40,520 nt of DNA from contig JAFYJV010000002.1 in assembly GCA_017537965.1 (NCBI GenBank), positions 1-40,520 of the forward strand, in the 5' to 3' direction. The notes below the pieces were generated by a model. The model saw only the letters and a program-made list of their open reading frames with translations, did no database searches and was not told the origin of the DNA. The stretch's first letter is position 1. Every line of letters starts with the position of its first letter. This DNA is from Bacteroidales bacterium (GTDB taxonomy: Bacteria > Bacteroidota > Bacteroidia > Bacteroidales > F082). Shown here piece by piece: positions 1 to 7,740 of this stretch. Both the position numbers and the translations under genes were made by a program.

Positions 1-68
1 AAGACAAAATCATTGGTGAAGAACCTGAATAGGAGGTCGGCAATATGTCTTTTGCTTTTATCGAGCAT
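1..68 (-). CDS. 5' end of an unidentified gene, cut by the window edge
   Basis: An open frame starts at ATG 68 and runs off the window after 22 codons, reading MLDKSKRHIADLLFRFF and on. It begins 12 bp after the hutU stop codon on the same strand. An AGAGG stretch lies about 6 bases before this ATG, which makes it a better start than the in-frame ATG at 74. Gene direction and spacing suggest co-transcription with hutU, but the visible peptide is not a recognisable histidine-degradation enzyme. The product is not identified. The call rests on the open frame, the start site and the spacing only. Confidence 0.45.
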   Translation of the reverse strand, partial: MLDKSKRHIADLLFRFFTNDFV

Positions 69-79
69 ATACATCCTCT

Positions 80-2083
80 CTATTCAAACAACCCTTCAAG
101 GATCTCGTCCTTCACCAAATTCGGCATGGTGACCCTTAGCTTGGGTTCGCGTTCCATGGCACGCTGGATGGCGAAGGTGGCGCCTTCGTTGCGGGCCCAG
201 TTGCGGCGGGCGATGCCGTTGTTGACATCCCAATGCAACATACAATGCAGGCGACGGTCAGCCTCGGGAGTGCCGTCCAGCACCATGCCGAAGCCACCGT
301 TGATGACTTCGCCCCAACCGACACCGCCGCCGTTGTGAATGCTCACCCAAGTGGCACCACGGAAGCCATCGCCGATGACGTTTTGGATGGCCATGTCGGC
401 AGTGAACGACGAGCCGTCGTAGATGTTGCTCGTCTCGCGGAACGGCGAGTCGGTACCCGAAACGTCATGGTGGTCTCGTCCCAAGACCACCGGGCCGCTC
501 AAGCGGCCGTCGGCGATGGCCTTGTTGAACTCAGCGGCGATCTTGGTGCGGCCTTCGCAGTCGGCGTAGAGGATGCGGGCTTGGGAACCCACCACGAGGT
601 GGTTGGCCTGAGCGCCGCGAATCCATTGGATGTTGTCGTGCATCTGCTGACGGATTTGGTGAGGCGCCGTGCGAGCGATGTCCTCGAGCACCTGGCATGC
701 AATGTCGTCGGTGACGGCGAGGTCTTCAGGCTTGCCGGAGGCGCAGACCCAGCGGAAAGGACCGAATCCGTAGTCGAAGCACATCGGGCCCATGATGTCC
801 TGCACGTAGGAAGGATAACGGAAGGTGCCGTCTTCCTTCATGATGTCGGCACCGGCGCGGCTGCTTTGGAGCAGGAAGGCGTTGCCGTAGTCGAAGAAAT
901 ACATGCCCTGGGCGGTGAGTTTGTTGATGGCGGCCACATGGCGACGCAACGAAGCCTGCACCTTCTCCTTGAAGAGATCGGGATTCTCGGCCATCATGGT
1001 CTTGGATTCCTCGAAAGACTGACCGACAGGATAGTATCCACCAGCCCATGGGTTATGCAGCGAGGTCTGGTCGCTTCCGAGATCCACATGGATGTTGTGC
1101 TCGGCGGCGTATTCCCAGAGATCCACCACGTTGCCTTGGTAGGCATACGAACGGGCTTCCTTCTTGGCGAGGCTCTCGTTGACGTGCTTGAATAGTTCCT
1201 CTATATTATCATACACCTCATCAACCCATCCTTGTTGATAACGCTTTTGTGTTGCTGCTGGATTGATTTCTGCGGTGATGCTCACCACGCCGGCGATGTT
1301 GCCAGCCTTGGGCTGGGCGCCGCTCATGCCGCCCAAACCCGCGGTGATGAACAGCTTGCCTGCCGTGCCGCCGCCTTGCTTACGAGCAGCATTCAAAACG
1401 GTGATGGTGGTGCCGTGGACGATGCCTTGGGGACCGATATACATGTAGGAACCTGCGGTCATCTGGCCGTATTGCGTCACGCCGAGTGCGTTGTAACGCT
1501 CCCAGTCGTCGGGTTTGCTGTAGTTCGGGATCATCATGCCGTTAGTGACCACCACACGCGGCGCATCCTTGTGCGACGGGAACAGGCCCATCGGGTGGCC
1601 GCTGTACATGGCCAGAGTCTGCTCGTCGGTCATGTTGGCGAGGTATTGCATCACCAAGCGGTACTGGGCCCAGTTTTGGAAGATGGCGCCGTTGCCACCG
1701 TAGATGATCAGCTCGTGGGGATGCTGTGCCACAGCGGGGTCGAGGTTGTTCTGGATCATCAGCATGATGGCCGCGGCCTGTTGGCACAATGCGGGATATT
1801 CCTCGATCGGACGGGCGTACATCTTATACGAAGGACGGAAACGGTACATGTAGATGCGGCCGTATTTCTCCAGTTCCTCGGCAAACTCCGGGGCCAGTGT
1901 GGCATGCCACTTCTCGGGGAAGTAACGCAAGGCGTTGCGGATGGCAAGCTTCTTCTCGGCCTTGGTGAGGATGTCCTTGCGCTTGGGCGCATGGTTGATA
2001 TTCGGGTCGTAAGGTTTTACCTCGGGCAGTTCATCGGGGATGCCGGCGAGGATCTCTTTCTGGAAATCGTTGTATTCGATCAT
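80..2083 (-). CDS. hutU: Urocanate hydratase (urocanase)
   Basis: Converts urocanate to 4-imidazolone-5-propionate, the second step of histidine breakdown, in the cytoplasm with tightly bound NAD+ as electrophile. The protein has 667 residues and matches the long urocanase form of Bacteroidota rather than the roughly 555-residue proteobacterial form. Family hallmarks are visible: an N-terminal GGNGAIFQNWAQYRLVM segment, the glycine-rich GLGGMSGAQP nucleotide-binding stretch, and a C-terminal IHNGGGVGWG block. I chose ATG 2083 (MIEYNDFQ). The upstream in-frame ATG at 2152 would add 23 residues that overlap the predicted promoter. No hutH, hutI or ftcD is in view, but the next gene on this strand starts 12 bp after the stop, so an operon probably continues beyond the edge. 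Confidence 0.97.
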   Translation of the reverse strand: MIEYNDFQKEILAGIPDELPEVKPYDPNINHAPKRKDILTKAEKKLAIRNALRYFPEKWHATLAPEFAEELEKYGRIYMYRFRPSYKMYARPIEEYPALCQQAAAIMLMIQNNLDPAVAQHPHELIIYGGNGAIFQNWAQYRLVMQYLANMTDEQTLAMYSGHPMGLFPSHKDAPRVVVTNGMMIPNYSKPDDWERYNALGVTQYGQMTAGSYMYIGPQGIVHGTTITVLNAARKQGGGTAGKLFITAGLGGMSGAQPKAGNIAGVVSITAEINPAATQKRYQQGWVDEVYDNIEELFKHVNESLAKKEARSYAYQGNVVDLWEYAAEHNIHVDLGSDQTSLHNPWAGGYYPVGQSFEESKTMMAENPDLFKEKVQASLRRHVAAINKLTAQGMYFFDYGNAFLLQSSRAGADIMKEDGTFRYPSYVQDIMGPMCFDYGFGPFRWVCASGKPEDLAVTDDIACQVLEDIARTAPHQIRQQMHDNIQWIRGAQANHLVVGSQARILYADCEGRTKIAAEFNKAIADGRLSGPVVLGRDHHDVSGTDSPFRETSNIYDGSSFTADMAIQNVIGDGFRGATWVSIHNGGGVGWGEVINGGFGMVLDGTPEADRRLHCMLHWDVNNGIARRNWARNEGATFAIQRAMEREPKLRVTMPNLVKDEILEGLFE

Positions 2084-2119
2084 TTTATAGAGGTGTTTTT
2101 GTTGTTTTTCACGAAACGA

Positions 2120-2153
2120 CAAAGATACGAATATTTTTCTCATCACCGCCAAA
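2120..2153 (-). promoter_or_regulatory. Predicted hutU promoter
   Basis: On the minus strand TATCTTTG (2127-2120) matches the Bacteroidota -7 element TAnnTTTG. TTTG at 2153-2150 is a possible -33 element, with 22 bases between. The leader to ATG 2083 would be about 30 bases. It lies back to back with the promoter of the amidase gene. Confidence 0.5.
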
Positions 2154-2166
2154 AAAGAAAAATACG

Positions 2167-2174
2167 TATTTTTG
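2167..2174 (+). promoter_or_regulatory. Predicted -7 box of the amidase gene
   Basis: TATTTTTG matches TAnnTTTG and ends 16 bases before ATG 2191, so the leader would be very short. No convincing TTTG is found at the -33 distance. Confidence 0.4.
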
Positions 2175-2190
2175 CTTCAAATTACTTCGG

Positions 2191-3942
2191 ATGAAAAGAG
2201 CCTGCTTTTTCTTGGCAATTATGGGGTTATTGGTGGTCTCAGTAAGGTCGCAAGCCGCTGACAACCAATCGATAAAATCCATCTTTGAAGTTGCTTACCA
2301 GGCTTGCCCCGACATCCCACAAGGTCTGCTTGAAGCCATTTCTTTCACCAACACCCATTGCAATCACCTGACTGATGCGAATTATTTCCACGATGGTCCT
2401 GATGCGATGCCACGTGCCTACGGCTTGATGGGTTTGGTGAAGGATGGTAAAGGCTATTTCAGAGAGAACCTGCATCTTGTTTCGGAACTGTCAGGCGTTT
2501 CGGAAGCAGAGATTTTGGAAAGTCCTGAAAAGAATGTGTTGGCATACGCCAAGGCTTTCGAACACTTGGCCAAAGAAAACAAAGCCACGGAAATCAAAGG
2601 CTATTTGTCCATCATTCAGCAACTTTCGGAGTTGCCGATAGGAGAGGAGAAGGATGTTTACCCCATGCAGAGCATGCTCTATTCAGTGTGTTCTTTCTTG
2701 AACGATGCTAAAAAGGCTGAGCAATATGACTTCCCGAAATACGACGTTGACCTAAAGGCGGTTTTTGGTCGGCATTACGATATGCTTACTGCGCCCGAAC
2801 TGGGTGTTGTGCGTAGCCCTGACTATCCTCCGGCGATCTGGGATCCGGCGCCAGAATGCAACTGGGAGCCTCGAACCAAGGAGGTGAGTGCGGTGGTAAT
2901 CCATTACACGGAAGGCTCCTATGCGGGCTGCATCAGCTGGTTCAAGAACTGTGATGCACAAGTCTCGGCGCATTATGTCATTCGTTCCGTTGATGGACAG
3001 GTGACGCAAATGGTGCGCGAAGCTGACAAGGCATGGCATGCCCGCACGGCTAATGGCTACACAATTGGCATAGAACACGAAGCCTATGGCAACGTCTGGG
3101 AGTTCTTCACCGAAGAGATGTACCAGTCTTCCGCCAATTTGGTGCGAAGCATCTGCTCGCGTTATGAGCCCATCGACGGTCGGCGCACCCACGACCGCGA
3201 CACACTTGACAACGGTTTCTGTGTCAACGACGGTCTTTACAACCTCGGAGGTGAAGGAGCTTGCGTGAAAATCCGCGGACATCAGCATTATCCTGACCAG
3301 TCGCATACCGATCCAGGGCCGTATTGGGACTGGAACTATTACTACAAGCTCATCAATGAGGGCACAGCCGTCACCCTGCTCGAAGGCGACAGCGGCCGTC
3401 TTGATCATAGGAATTATGGTGACGATGAATGCCTGATTTGGGTGATTTGCGTTCCCGAGGGATCGAAGGTTAGCATCACCTTCAGCGACTTCCATCTGGA
3501 ACAGGATTTTGATTTCCTTTGGATTTATGACGGCGACAACGTCTATGCGCCGAAGATCGGCCGTTGGAACACGCAAAGCCCACAAACAGTGACGGCTTCG
3601 GGTAACACGATGTGCCTGGAATTCCGTTCCGATTGCCTTACGACAGACACGGGATGGGAGGCTTCTTGGCTGGCTACTTCATCCAACTCCCTGACCAATG
3701 AATCGTGTGAAGTGATGGGCGTTTCCCCTAATCCTTTTTCCGATTGCTTCACCATGAAAACGGATGGAGATGATATCGCGGAGGTGAAGGTGTTCGACTT
3801 GTATGGCAACTTGATGATGCCTGCAAGACGGTTCCAAAAGTCTGTCGAGGTCGAAGCAAATCACTGGCCTTCTGGTGTTTATATGGTTCATTATAGCACG
3901 TCTTCTGGCAAAAGTGGGGTTGCCAAGGTGGTGAAGCTATAG
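2191..3942 (+). CDS. Secreted N-acetylmuramoyl-L-alanine amidase with CUB and T9SS sorting domains
   Basis: 583 residues. A signal peptide covers residues 1 to about 22. After a helical region comes an Amidase_2 (AmpD/T7 lysozyme type) domain at about 225-385, which cuts the bond between N-acetylmuramic acid and L-alanine in peptidoglycan. Its predicted zinc ligands are His238 (VVIHYTEG), His364 (RGHQHYP) and Asp374 (SHTDPGP); the 10-residue gap between the last two equals that of AmpD. Glu295 in TIGIEHEA fits the catalytic glutamate. A CUB-like beta domain follows at about 395-495 (LWIYDGDN, LEFRSD). The last 75 residues (VSPNPFSD, VFDLYGN, WPSGVYMVHY) form a type A T9SS sorting domain. It is probably exported across the outer membrane and acts on cell walls outside the cell. 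The target, self or other bacteria, cannot be told from sequence. Confidence 0.9.
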   Translation: MKRACFFLAIMGLLVVSVRSQAADNQSIKSIFEVAYQACPDIPQGLLEAISFTNTHCNHLTDANYFHDGPDAMPRAYGLMGLVKDGKGYFRENLHLVSELSGVSEAEILESPEKNVLAYAKAFEHLAKENKATEIKGYLSIIQQLSELPIGEEKDVYPMQSMLYSVCSFLNDAKKAEQYDFPKYDVDLKAVFGRHYDMLTAPELGVVRSPDYPPAIWDPAPECNWEPRTKEVSAVVIHYTEGSYAGCISWFKNCDAQVSAHYVIRSVDGQVTQMVREADKAWHARTANGYTIGIEHEAYGNVWEFFTEEMYQSSANLVRSICSRYEPIDGRRTHDRDTLDNGFCVNDGLYNLGGEGACVKIRGHQHYPDQSHTDPGPYWDWNYYYKLINEGTAVTLLEGDSGRLDHRNYGDDECLIWVICVPEGSKVSITFSDFHLEQDFDFLWIYDGDNVYAPKIGRWNTQSPQTVTASGNTMCLEFRSDCLTTDTGWEASWLATSSNSLTNESCEVMGVSPNPFSDCFTMKTDGDDIAEVKVFDLYGNLMMPARRFQKSVEVEANHWPSGVYMVHYSTSSGKSGVAKVVKL

Positions 3943-3969
3943 TGAACTCTTCATAAAATTGATAGCCTG

Positions 3970-4000
3970 TTGCGTTTTTCCATGGTTTTTTCTATCTTTG
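3970..4000 (+). promoter_or_regulatory. Predicted promoter of the PKD/gliding-motility-type gene
   Basis: TTG (3970-3972), a 20-base spacer, then TATCTTTG (3993-4000). This fits the Bacteroidota sigma factor consensus well. ATG 4030 follows 29 bases after the -7 box. Confidence 0.65.
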
Positions 4001-4029
4001 CAGCCTATTTGTAATAGTGTTTGGAAAAC

Positions 4030-5241
4030 ATGAAAAAAGCGTCCATGTTATATAAAACCTTGCTGCTTCTGCCCATCTTGGCAATATCGCTGATGACATC
4101 AGCCCAAGAGGTCTCCTGTGAGATTACCTGCAGCGAGACCATGCCAGTATGCAGCGAGGCGCCAGTGACCCTTAGCGTGCCCAACGACTACCTTCATCGC
4201 TATTATTGGAGACCGGGTGGAGCTACAACGAGCAGCGTCATTGTCTCACCTGCGACGACCACCACCTACGAGGTCGTGGTGAGCGATACCGCCGGAGTGG
4301 AGCTGTGCAACGCTTCTTTCACCGTGGAGGTGCTTCCTCGATTTGAAACACAGGTCAACCAACTGAGGTTGACGTGCAACAACAATCAGATGGACAATGG
4401 CAAGACCGCCCAGATCAAGGCCGAAGCCAGTGGCGTGGGCGAGCCCTATACCTATTTCTGGGAAGAGCAATCCGGCAGCAGATGGAAAGAACTCAGCCCC
4501 ATGCACATTGCTCCTACAGACCCTTCTGTCGCCATTGGCCTCCAGGCTTATCATTGGTACCGTGTAAAGATCGAAGACAGCCGTGGCTGTGTACAGTATG
4601 ACAGCATCTACACCCGCGCCTTCCCAACGCCGGTGGTTGAGATCACTTGCGACCCGAGCGATACGGTCTATATCCAAAACCCTGATGTCACTTTCTCATT
4701 CGAGAACCTTTCTCAGGACAGTATCTCCATCGACCATTTCTTTTGGACCTTTGAGCATGGGCTTACTTCCACGCAGGAGGAGCCGGTGTTTACCTATGTG
4801 GAGACGGGCAGCTATCAAGCTTCGCTGACGGTGTACGACGAATATGATTGCGACACGGTCTATCTGAAAGACGTGTATGTCAACCCCGTCAAGCTTTCCA
4901 TTCCCAGTGTGTTTACCCCGAACGGGGATGGCATCAACGATACTTTCGTCATTTCTTTGGGCAGCGGCAGCGACACGCCTGGCAGCAACAACGACGTGAC
5001 GCGAGGCCGTGATGGCAATGAGGGTGATGTCAGGCCTCTCAATGAGTATTATAAGTCCACCGACTTGATGATCATGAACCGTTGGGGCCGCATCGTGTAT
5101 CATTCCACCGATTACCAGAACGACTGGGACGGTGGAGGCCTCTCCGACGGCACGTATTTCTATGTCTTGAAATGCAATGGCTTGAAGGAAGAGATTCAAT
5201 ATCAGGGCGCGGTGATGATCGTGACCAAATCCAGACAATGA
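4030..5241 (+). CDS. PKD-domain surface protein with gliding-motility type (type B) C-terminal domain
   Basis: 403 residues from ATG 4030; a TTG at 4021 is in frame, but the ATG gives a clean signal peptide (about 26 residues, ending LMTSAQ). An Ig-like beta region with paired cysteines comes first. A PKD domain lies at about 198-285, shown by FFWTFEHGL, PVFTYVETGSYQASLTVYD. The C-terminal domain starts near residue 291 with IPSVFTPNGDGINDTF and ends with LMIMNRWGRIVY, NDWDGG and SDGTYFYVLKC. This is the CHU_C type B signal that sends proteins through the type IX system. A low-complexity Gly/Asn/Asp/Arg stretch inside the C-terminal domain (about residues 318-340) is an unusual insertion. It is probably a cell-surface or secreted protein. 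Binding partner and function are unknown. It stands between the amidase and the yajC cluster and has its own promoter. Confidence 0.88.
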   Translation: MKKASMLYKTLLLLPILAISLMTSAQEVSCEITCSETMPVCSEAPVTLSVPNDYLHRYYWRPGGATTSSVIVSPATTTTYEVVVSDTAGVELCNASFTVEVLPRFETQVNQLRLTCNNNQMDNGKTAQIKAEASGVGEPYTYFWEEQSGSRWKELSPMHIAPTDPSVAIGLQAYHWYRVKIEDSRGCVQYDSIYTRAFPTPVVEITCDPSDTVYIQNPDVTFSFENLSQDSISIDHFFWTFEHGLTSTQEEPVFTYVETGSYQASLTVYDEYDCDTVYLKDVYVNPVKLSIPSVFTPNGDGINDTFVISLGSGSDTPGSNNDVTRGRDGNEGDVRPLNEYYKSTDLMIMNRWGRIVYHSTDYQNDWDGGGLSDGTYFYVLKCNGLKEEIQYQGAVMIVTKSRQ

Positions 5242-5274
5242 GAATTAAGGTTTTTGAATAAATTAGTTAGAGTT

Positions 5275-5730
5275 ATGAGCGTGTTGAGATATATGGCGAT
5301 GGTGCTTTTTGCAATCACGTTGGTCTCATGCCATCATGAAGGAGGGAAACAGCTTTCGGGCGATCTGGTGTCGATTCCCAAATCGGCGCAAGGCAATTCT
5401 GACAAGCAGGCAGTGATTCAGTTTGACAAGTCGGAGTTTGACTTCGGCAAGATCCTTCAAGGCGAGGTGGTGTCATATACCTTCCATTTTACCAATATTG
5501 GAGATGCTCCGTTGCTCATCACAAGCGTTGAGAAGAGCTGTGGCTGTACGGCAAGCGAGTACACCCGTGAGCCTATCGCCCCGGGGAAGAAAGGGGAGAT
5601 CAAGATCACCTACGACAGCAAGGGACACCATGGCTTCCAGTCGAAGAGTCTGGTGGTCAACGCTAACACCAACCCCTCGCAAACCATCATCCGGATCAAG
5701 GCCGAGGTGCGGACACCGGATCAGTTGTAA
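5275..5730 (+). CDS. DUF1573 domain lipoprotein
   Basis: 151 residues from ATG 5275; an in-frame TTG at 5254 would put extra residues before the lipoprotein signal. The N-terminus reads MSVLRYMAMVLFAITLVSC, so Cys19 is the likely lipidated residue. Residues 45-150 form a DUF1573 domain, an Ig-like fold related to ASH/MSP domains, with the typical FDFGKI, FTNIGDAPL, CGCTASEY and GEIKITYDS blocks. The function of the family is not established. In Bacteroidales it commonly stands just before yajC, as here (38 bp). The protein should be anchored in the inner or outer membrane, facing the periplasm or outside. Confidence 0.9.
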   Translation: MSVLRYMAMVLFAITLVSCHHEGGKQLSGDLVSIPKSAQGNSDKQAVIQFDKSEFDFGKILQGEVVSYTFHFTNIGDAPLLITSVEKSCGCTASEYTREPIAPGKKGEIKITYDSKGHHGFQSKSLVVNANTNPSQTIIRIKAEVRTPDQL

Positions 5731-5751
5731 GTTGGAAATTTGAAATTTGAG
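5731..5751 (+). repeat. Heptad array, 3 units
   Basis: Three 7-base units (GTTGGAA, ATTTGAA, ATTTGAG) fill most of the gap between the DUF1573 gene stop and yajC. It belongs to the family of degenerate intergenic heptads seen across this window. Confidence 0.6.
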
Positions 5752-5768
5752 TATAGATATTAAGAGCT

Positions 5769-6107
5769 ATGAGTACATTAATCGTATTGTTACAAGCGGC
5801 CCAGCAGAATGCTGAAGGCGCCGTCCAAGGTCCCGGAAGGTTTTCAGGCCTGTTGATGATCGGCTTGATAATCCTGGTCTTCTGGCTGTTCTTCATCCGT
5901 CCCCAGTCGAAACGTGCCAAAGAGCAAAAACGTTTCCGCGATGAGTTGAAGAAAGGCGATCCCGTGGTCACCATTGGTGGCTTCCATGGCAAGATTACCG
6001 AGGTGAAGGAAAACACTGTGATGGTCTCCCTCGCCCCTGGCACTGAAGTGGAAATTGAGAAGTCGGCACTCGTCCAGAACGCCTCGCAGGTAGGTGGACA
6101 GGCCTAA
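5769..6107 (+). CDS. yajC: Preprotein translocase subunit YajC
   Basis: 112 residues. A single membrane helix at about 24-45 (LMIGLIILVFWLFFIRPQ) ends in the family signature FFIRPQSKR. It is followed by a cytoplasmic region with KKGDPVVTIGGFHGKITEV, the conserved YajC core. YajC associates with SecDF and the SecYEG translocon in the inner membrane. Length and topology are normal. It lies between a DUF1573 lipoprotein and a YbbR-like protein, the usual Bacteroidales order. Confidence 0.96.
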   Translation: MSTLIVLLQAAQQNAEGAVQGPGRFSGLLMIGLIILVFWLFFIRPQSKRAKEQKRFRDELKKGDPVVTIGGFHGKITEVKENTVMVSLAPGTEVEIEKSALVQNASQVGGQA

Positions 6108-6122
6108 TCAGATCCTTATGCC

Positions 6123-7088
6123 TTGAATCAGGTCGAACAGATAAAGGAGGAAATCGTACAGAAGGACAAGAGCCGCTTCCTGACCTTCCTGCTGTTTGTG
6201 GTCATTTCCACGGCCCTTTGGTTTCTGATCAAGCTTACCAAGGACTATTCCACGCAGACGGTGTTCCTGGTGCGTTATACGGAGGTGCCGGTGAACAAAT
6301 GGGTCTCCACGCCTGAGCAGCAAGTGAAGCTGACCTTCGTGGGCGATGGCTTCGTGACCTTGGGACACAACTTGGTGAGGAATCATCGCCGTGTGGTGGA
6401 GATCTCACTGAGCGAAGTGCCATATAGGCTGGAGGGTGGCTTCACTTATTCCTATAGTTCGCAGTATGTGGCCGAGAAAGTGGCCGATTGGCTCAATATC
6501 CCTACAGGCAATGTCACCATCAACGACGACAAGCAGTATTTCAACATGGAGGATCTCCAGTCGAAAGAGCTGCCAGTAACGGTGTTGATGAGTGTCAAGA
6601 CACAGCGTCAATATGGCGTCTATGGCGATCCAAAGGTCGATCCGCCGACAGTCACCGTGTTCGGCCCCAAGAATCTGCTCGACACCCTCAACTATGTCAC
6701 CACAGAATGGCTTCGCGCCGAGAATGTCAGCGAGGACGTGCATCGCACCTTGAAAGTCGATTTGTATGAAGGTGCCATCCGCTCGGCTGTCGAGTCGGTG
6801 GAAGTGTCCGTCGACGTGGAGAAATTCACTGAGATGGACGTGGAGGTGCCGGTCACGATACATGACTCGCTCTCGGTGCGCTTCTTCCCTGAGACGATGA
6901 AGGTGAAGTGTATGGTGGCCATCAGGGACTTCGCTTCCGTCACTCCGTCTTCCTTTCAGGTGCTTGCCGATACGGCACAGCTGCATCGACGCGAGCCGCT
7001 GCTGGATATCGGGCTCTTCAATGTCCCGGAACACGTGCAGGTGCTGAAGTCGGAGCCGAAGCAGGTGGAGTATTTGATTATTAATTAG
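6123..7088 (+). CDS. YbbR-like domain membrane protein
   Basis: 321 residues if it starts at TTG 6123. The preceding in-frame stop is that of yajC at 6105-6107, and the ATG at 6118 is out of frame and stops at once, so TTG is the best start. A membrane helix at about 20-40 (FLTFLLFVVISTALWFLIKL) leaves a short cytoplasmic N-terminus and a long periplasmic part with repeated beta YbbR-like segments (LPVTVLMSVKTQRQYGVYGDPKVDPPTVTVFGP, VEVPVTIHD). In Firmicutes the YbbR protein CdaR regulates the diadenylate cyclase CdaA. No cyclase gene is present here, so that role cannot be carried over. The gene sits between yajC and coaE as in other Bacteroidales. Its stop codon is the start of a heptad array. 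Confidence 0.85.
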   Translation: MNQVEQIKEEIVQKDKSRFLTFLLFVVISTALWFLIKLTKDYSTQTVFLVRYTEVPVNKWVSTPEQQVKLTFVGDGFVTLGHNLVRNHRRVVEISLSEVPYRLEGGFTYSYSSQYVAEKVADWLNIPTGNVTINDDKQYFNMEDLQSKELPVTVLMSVKTQRQYGVYGDPKVDPPTVTVFGPKNLLDTLNYVTTEWLRAENVSEDVHRTLKVDLYEGAIRSAVESVEVSVDVEKFTEMDVEVPVTIHDSLSVRFFPETMKVKCMVAIRDFASVTPSSFQVLADTAQLHRREPLLDIGLFNVPEHVQVLKSEPKQVEYLIIN

Positions 7089-7121
7089 AAGTCAGAAGAC
7101 AGAAGTTAGAAGTCGGAAGAC
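7087..7121 (+). repeat. Heptad array, 5 units
   Basis: Five units of the form AGAAGTC/AGAAGAC/AGAAGTT with strict 7-base spacing. The array begins within the ybbR stop codon (TAG 7086-7088) and ends 31 bases before coaE. Confidence 0.85.
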
Positions 7122-7152
7122 GGTATTTAATTACGAGTCAATCGGATAGGGG

Positions 7153-7740
7153 ATGAGAATAGCAATTACGGGAAATATCGGCAGTGGGAAAAGCTACGTC
7201 TGTTCCCTTTTCAAGGGCTTGGGAATACCTGTGTTCGATTCTGACTACGAGGCAAAGCGGCTGTATGATCTTCCTGAGATCCGTGAGCGCATCATTGCGC
7301 GTTTTGGGCCGGAGATGTATCAGGAGGATGGAAGCCTTGACCGCAAGAGACTTGCCGATCGGCTGTTCTCCGACTCCTGCTCTTTGGGTTTCGTGGAGTC
7401 CATCTTGTATCCCGCCTTGAACGAGCGCTTTCTCCAGTGGGCCGATCGACAAACGGCGCCGTATGTCTTGTATGAGTCCGCTCTGGTCTTCGAGAAGCAT
7501 CTGGAGCCGCTTTTCGATGCGATCATCGTGGTGTCGGCTTCCGAGCAGACAAGAATCCGTAGGGTGATGTCGCGTGACCATTGCGATGAGGGCAAGGTGC
7601 GCTCGCGCATGGCGTTACAATGGCCTCAGTCCGAGAAACTATCTAAAGCCGACTATGTCATCGTTCACGAAGAGGATGACGAAGATGCTGCCTTGATGGA
7701 ACAGATCCTAAGGATTCATTCCGTGTATTGCGGGAAATAA
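7153..7740 (+). CDS. coaE: Dephospho-CoA kinase
   Basis: 195 residues. Phosphorylates the 3'-hydroxyl of dephospho-CoA with ATP, the last step of coenzyme A synthesis. The P-loop GNIGSGKS is at residues 7-14, followed by FDSDYEAKRLYD and the adenylate-kinase-like lid region with RVMSRDHCDEGKVRSRM. Size is typical for the family. It closes the DUF1573-yajC-ybbR-coaE run. Its last 25 bp overlap the 3' end of the endonuclease I gene on the other strand (stop codons at 7738-7740 and 7718-7716), so there is no room for a separate terminator. Confidence 0.96.
   Translation: MRIAITGNIGSGKSYVCSLFKGLGIPVFDSDYEAKRLYDLPEIRERIIARFGPEMYQEDGSLDRKRLADRLFSDSCSLGFVESILYPALNERFLQWADRQTAPYVLYESALVFEKHLEPLFDAIIVVSASEQTRIRRVMSRDHCDEGKVRSRMALQWPQSEKLSKADYVIVHEEDDEDAALMEQILRIHSVYCGK

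Noticed and set aside
3-32. Possible 3' end of a plus-strand gene (DKIIGEEPE then stop)
   Set aside because: Too short to judge. The minus-strand start at 68 with a ribosome binding site and matching gene direction explains the same DNA better.
233-2194. Two long open frames on the plus strand across hutU (233-1195 and 1232-2194)
   Set aside because: They mirror the codons of urocanate hydratase, which is an unmistakable protein on the other strand, and their translations resemble no family.
4021-4023. TTG as start of the PKD protein
   Set aside because: ATG 4030 is nearer the normal signal peptide form and needs no rare start codon.
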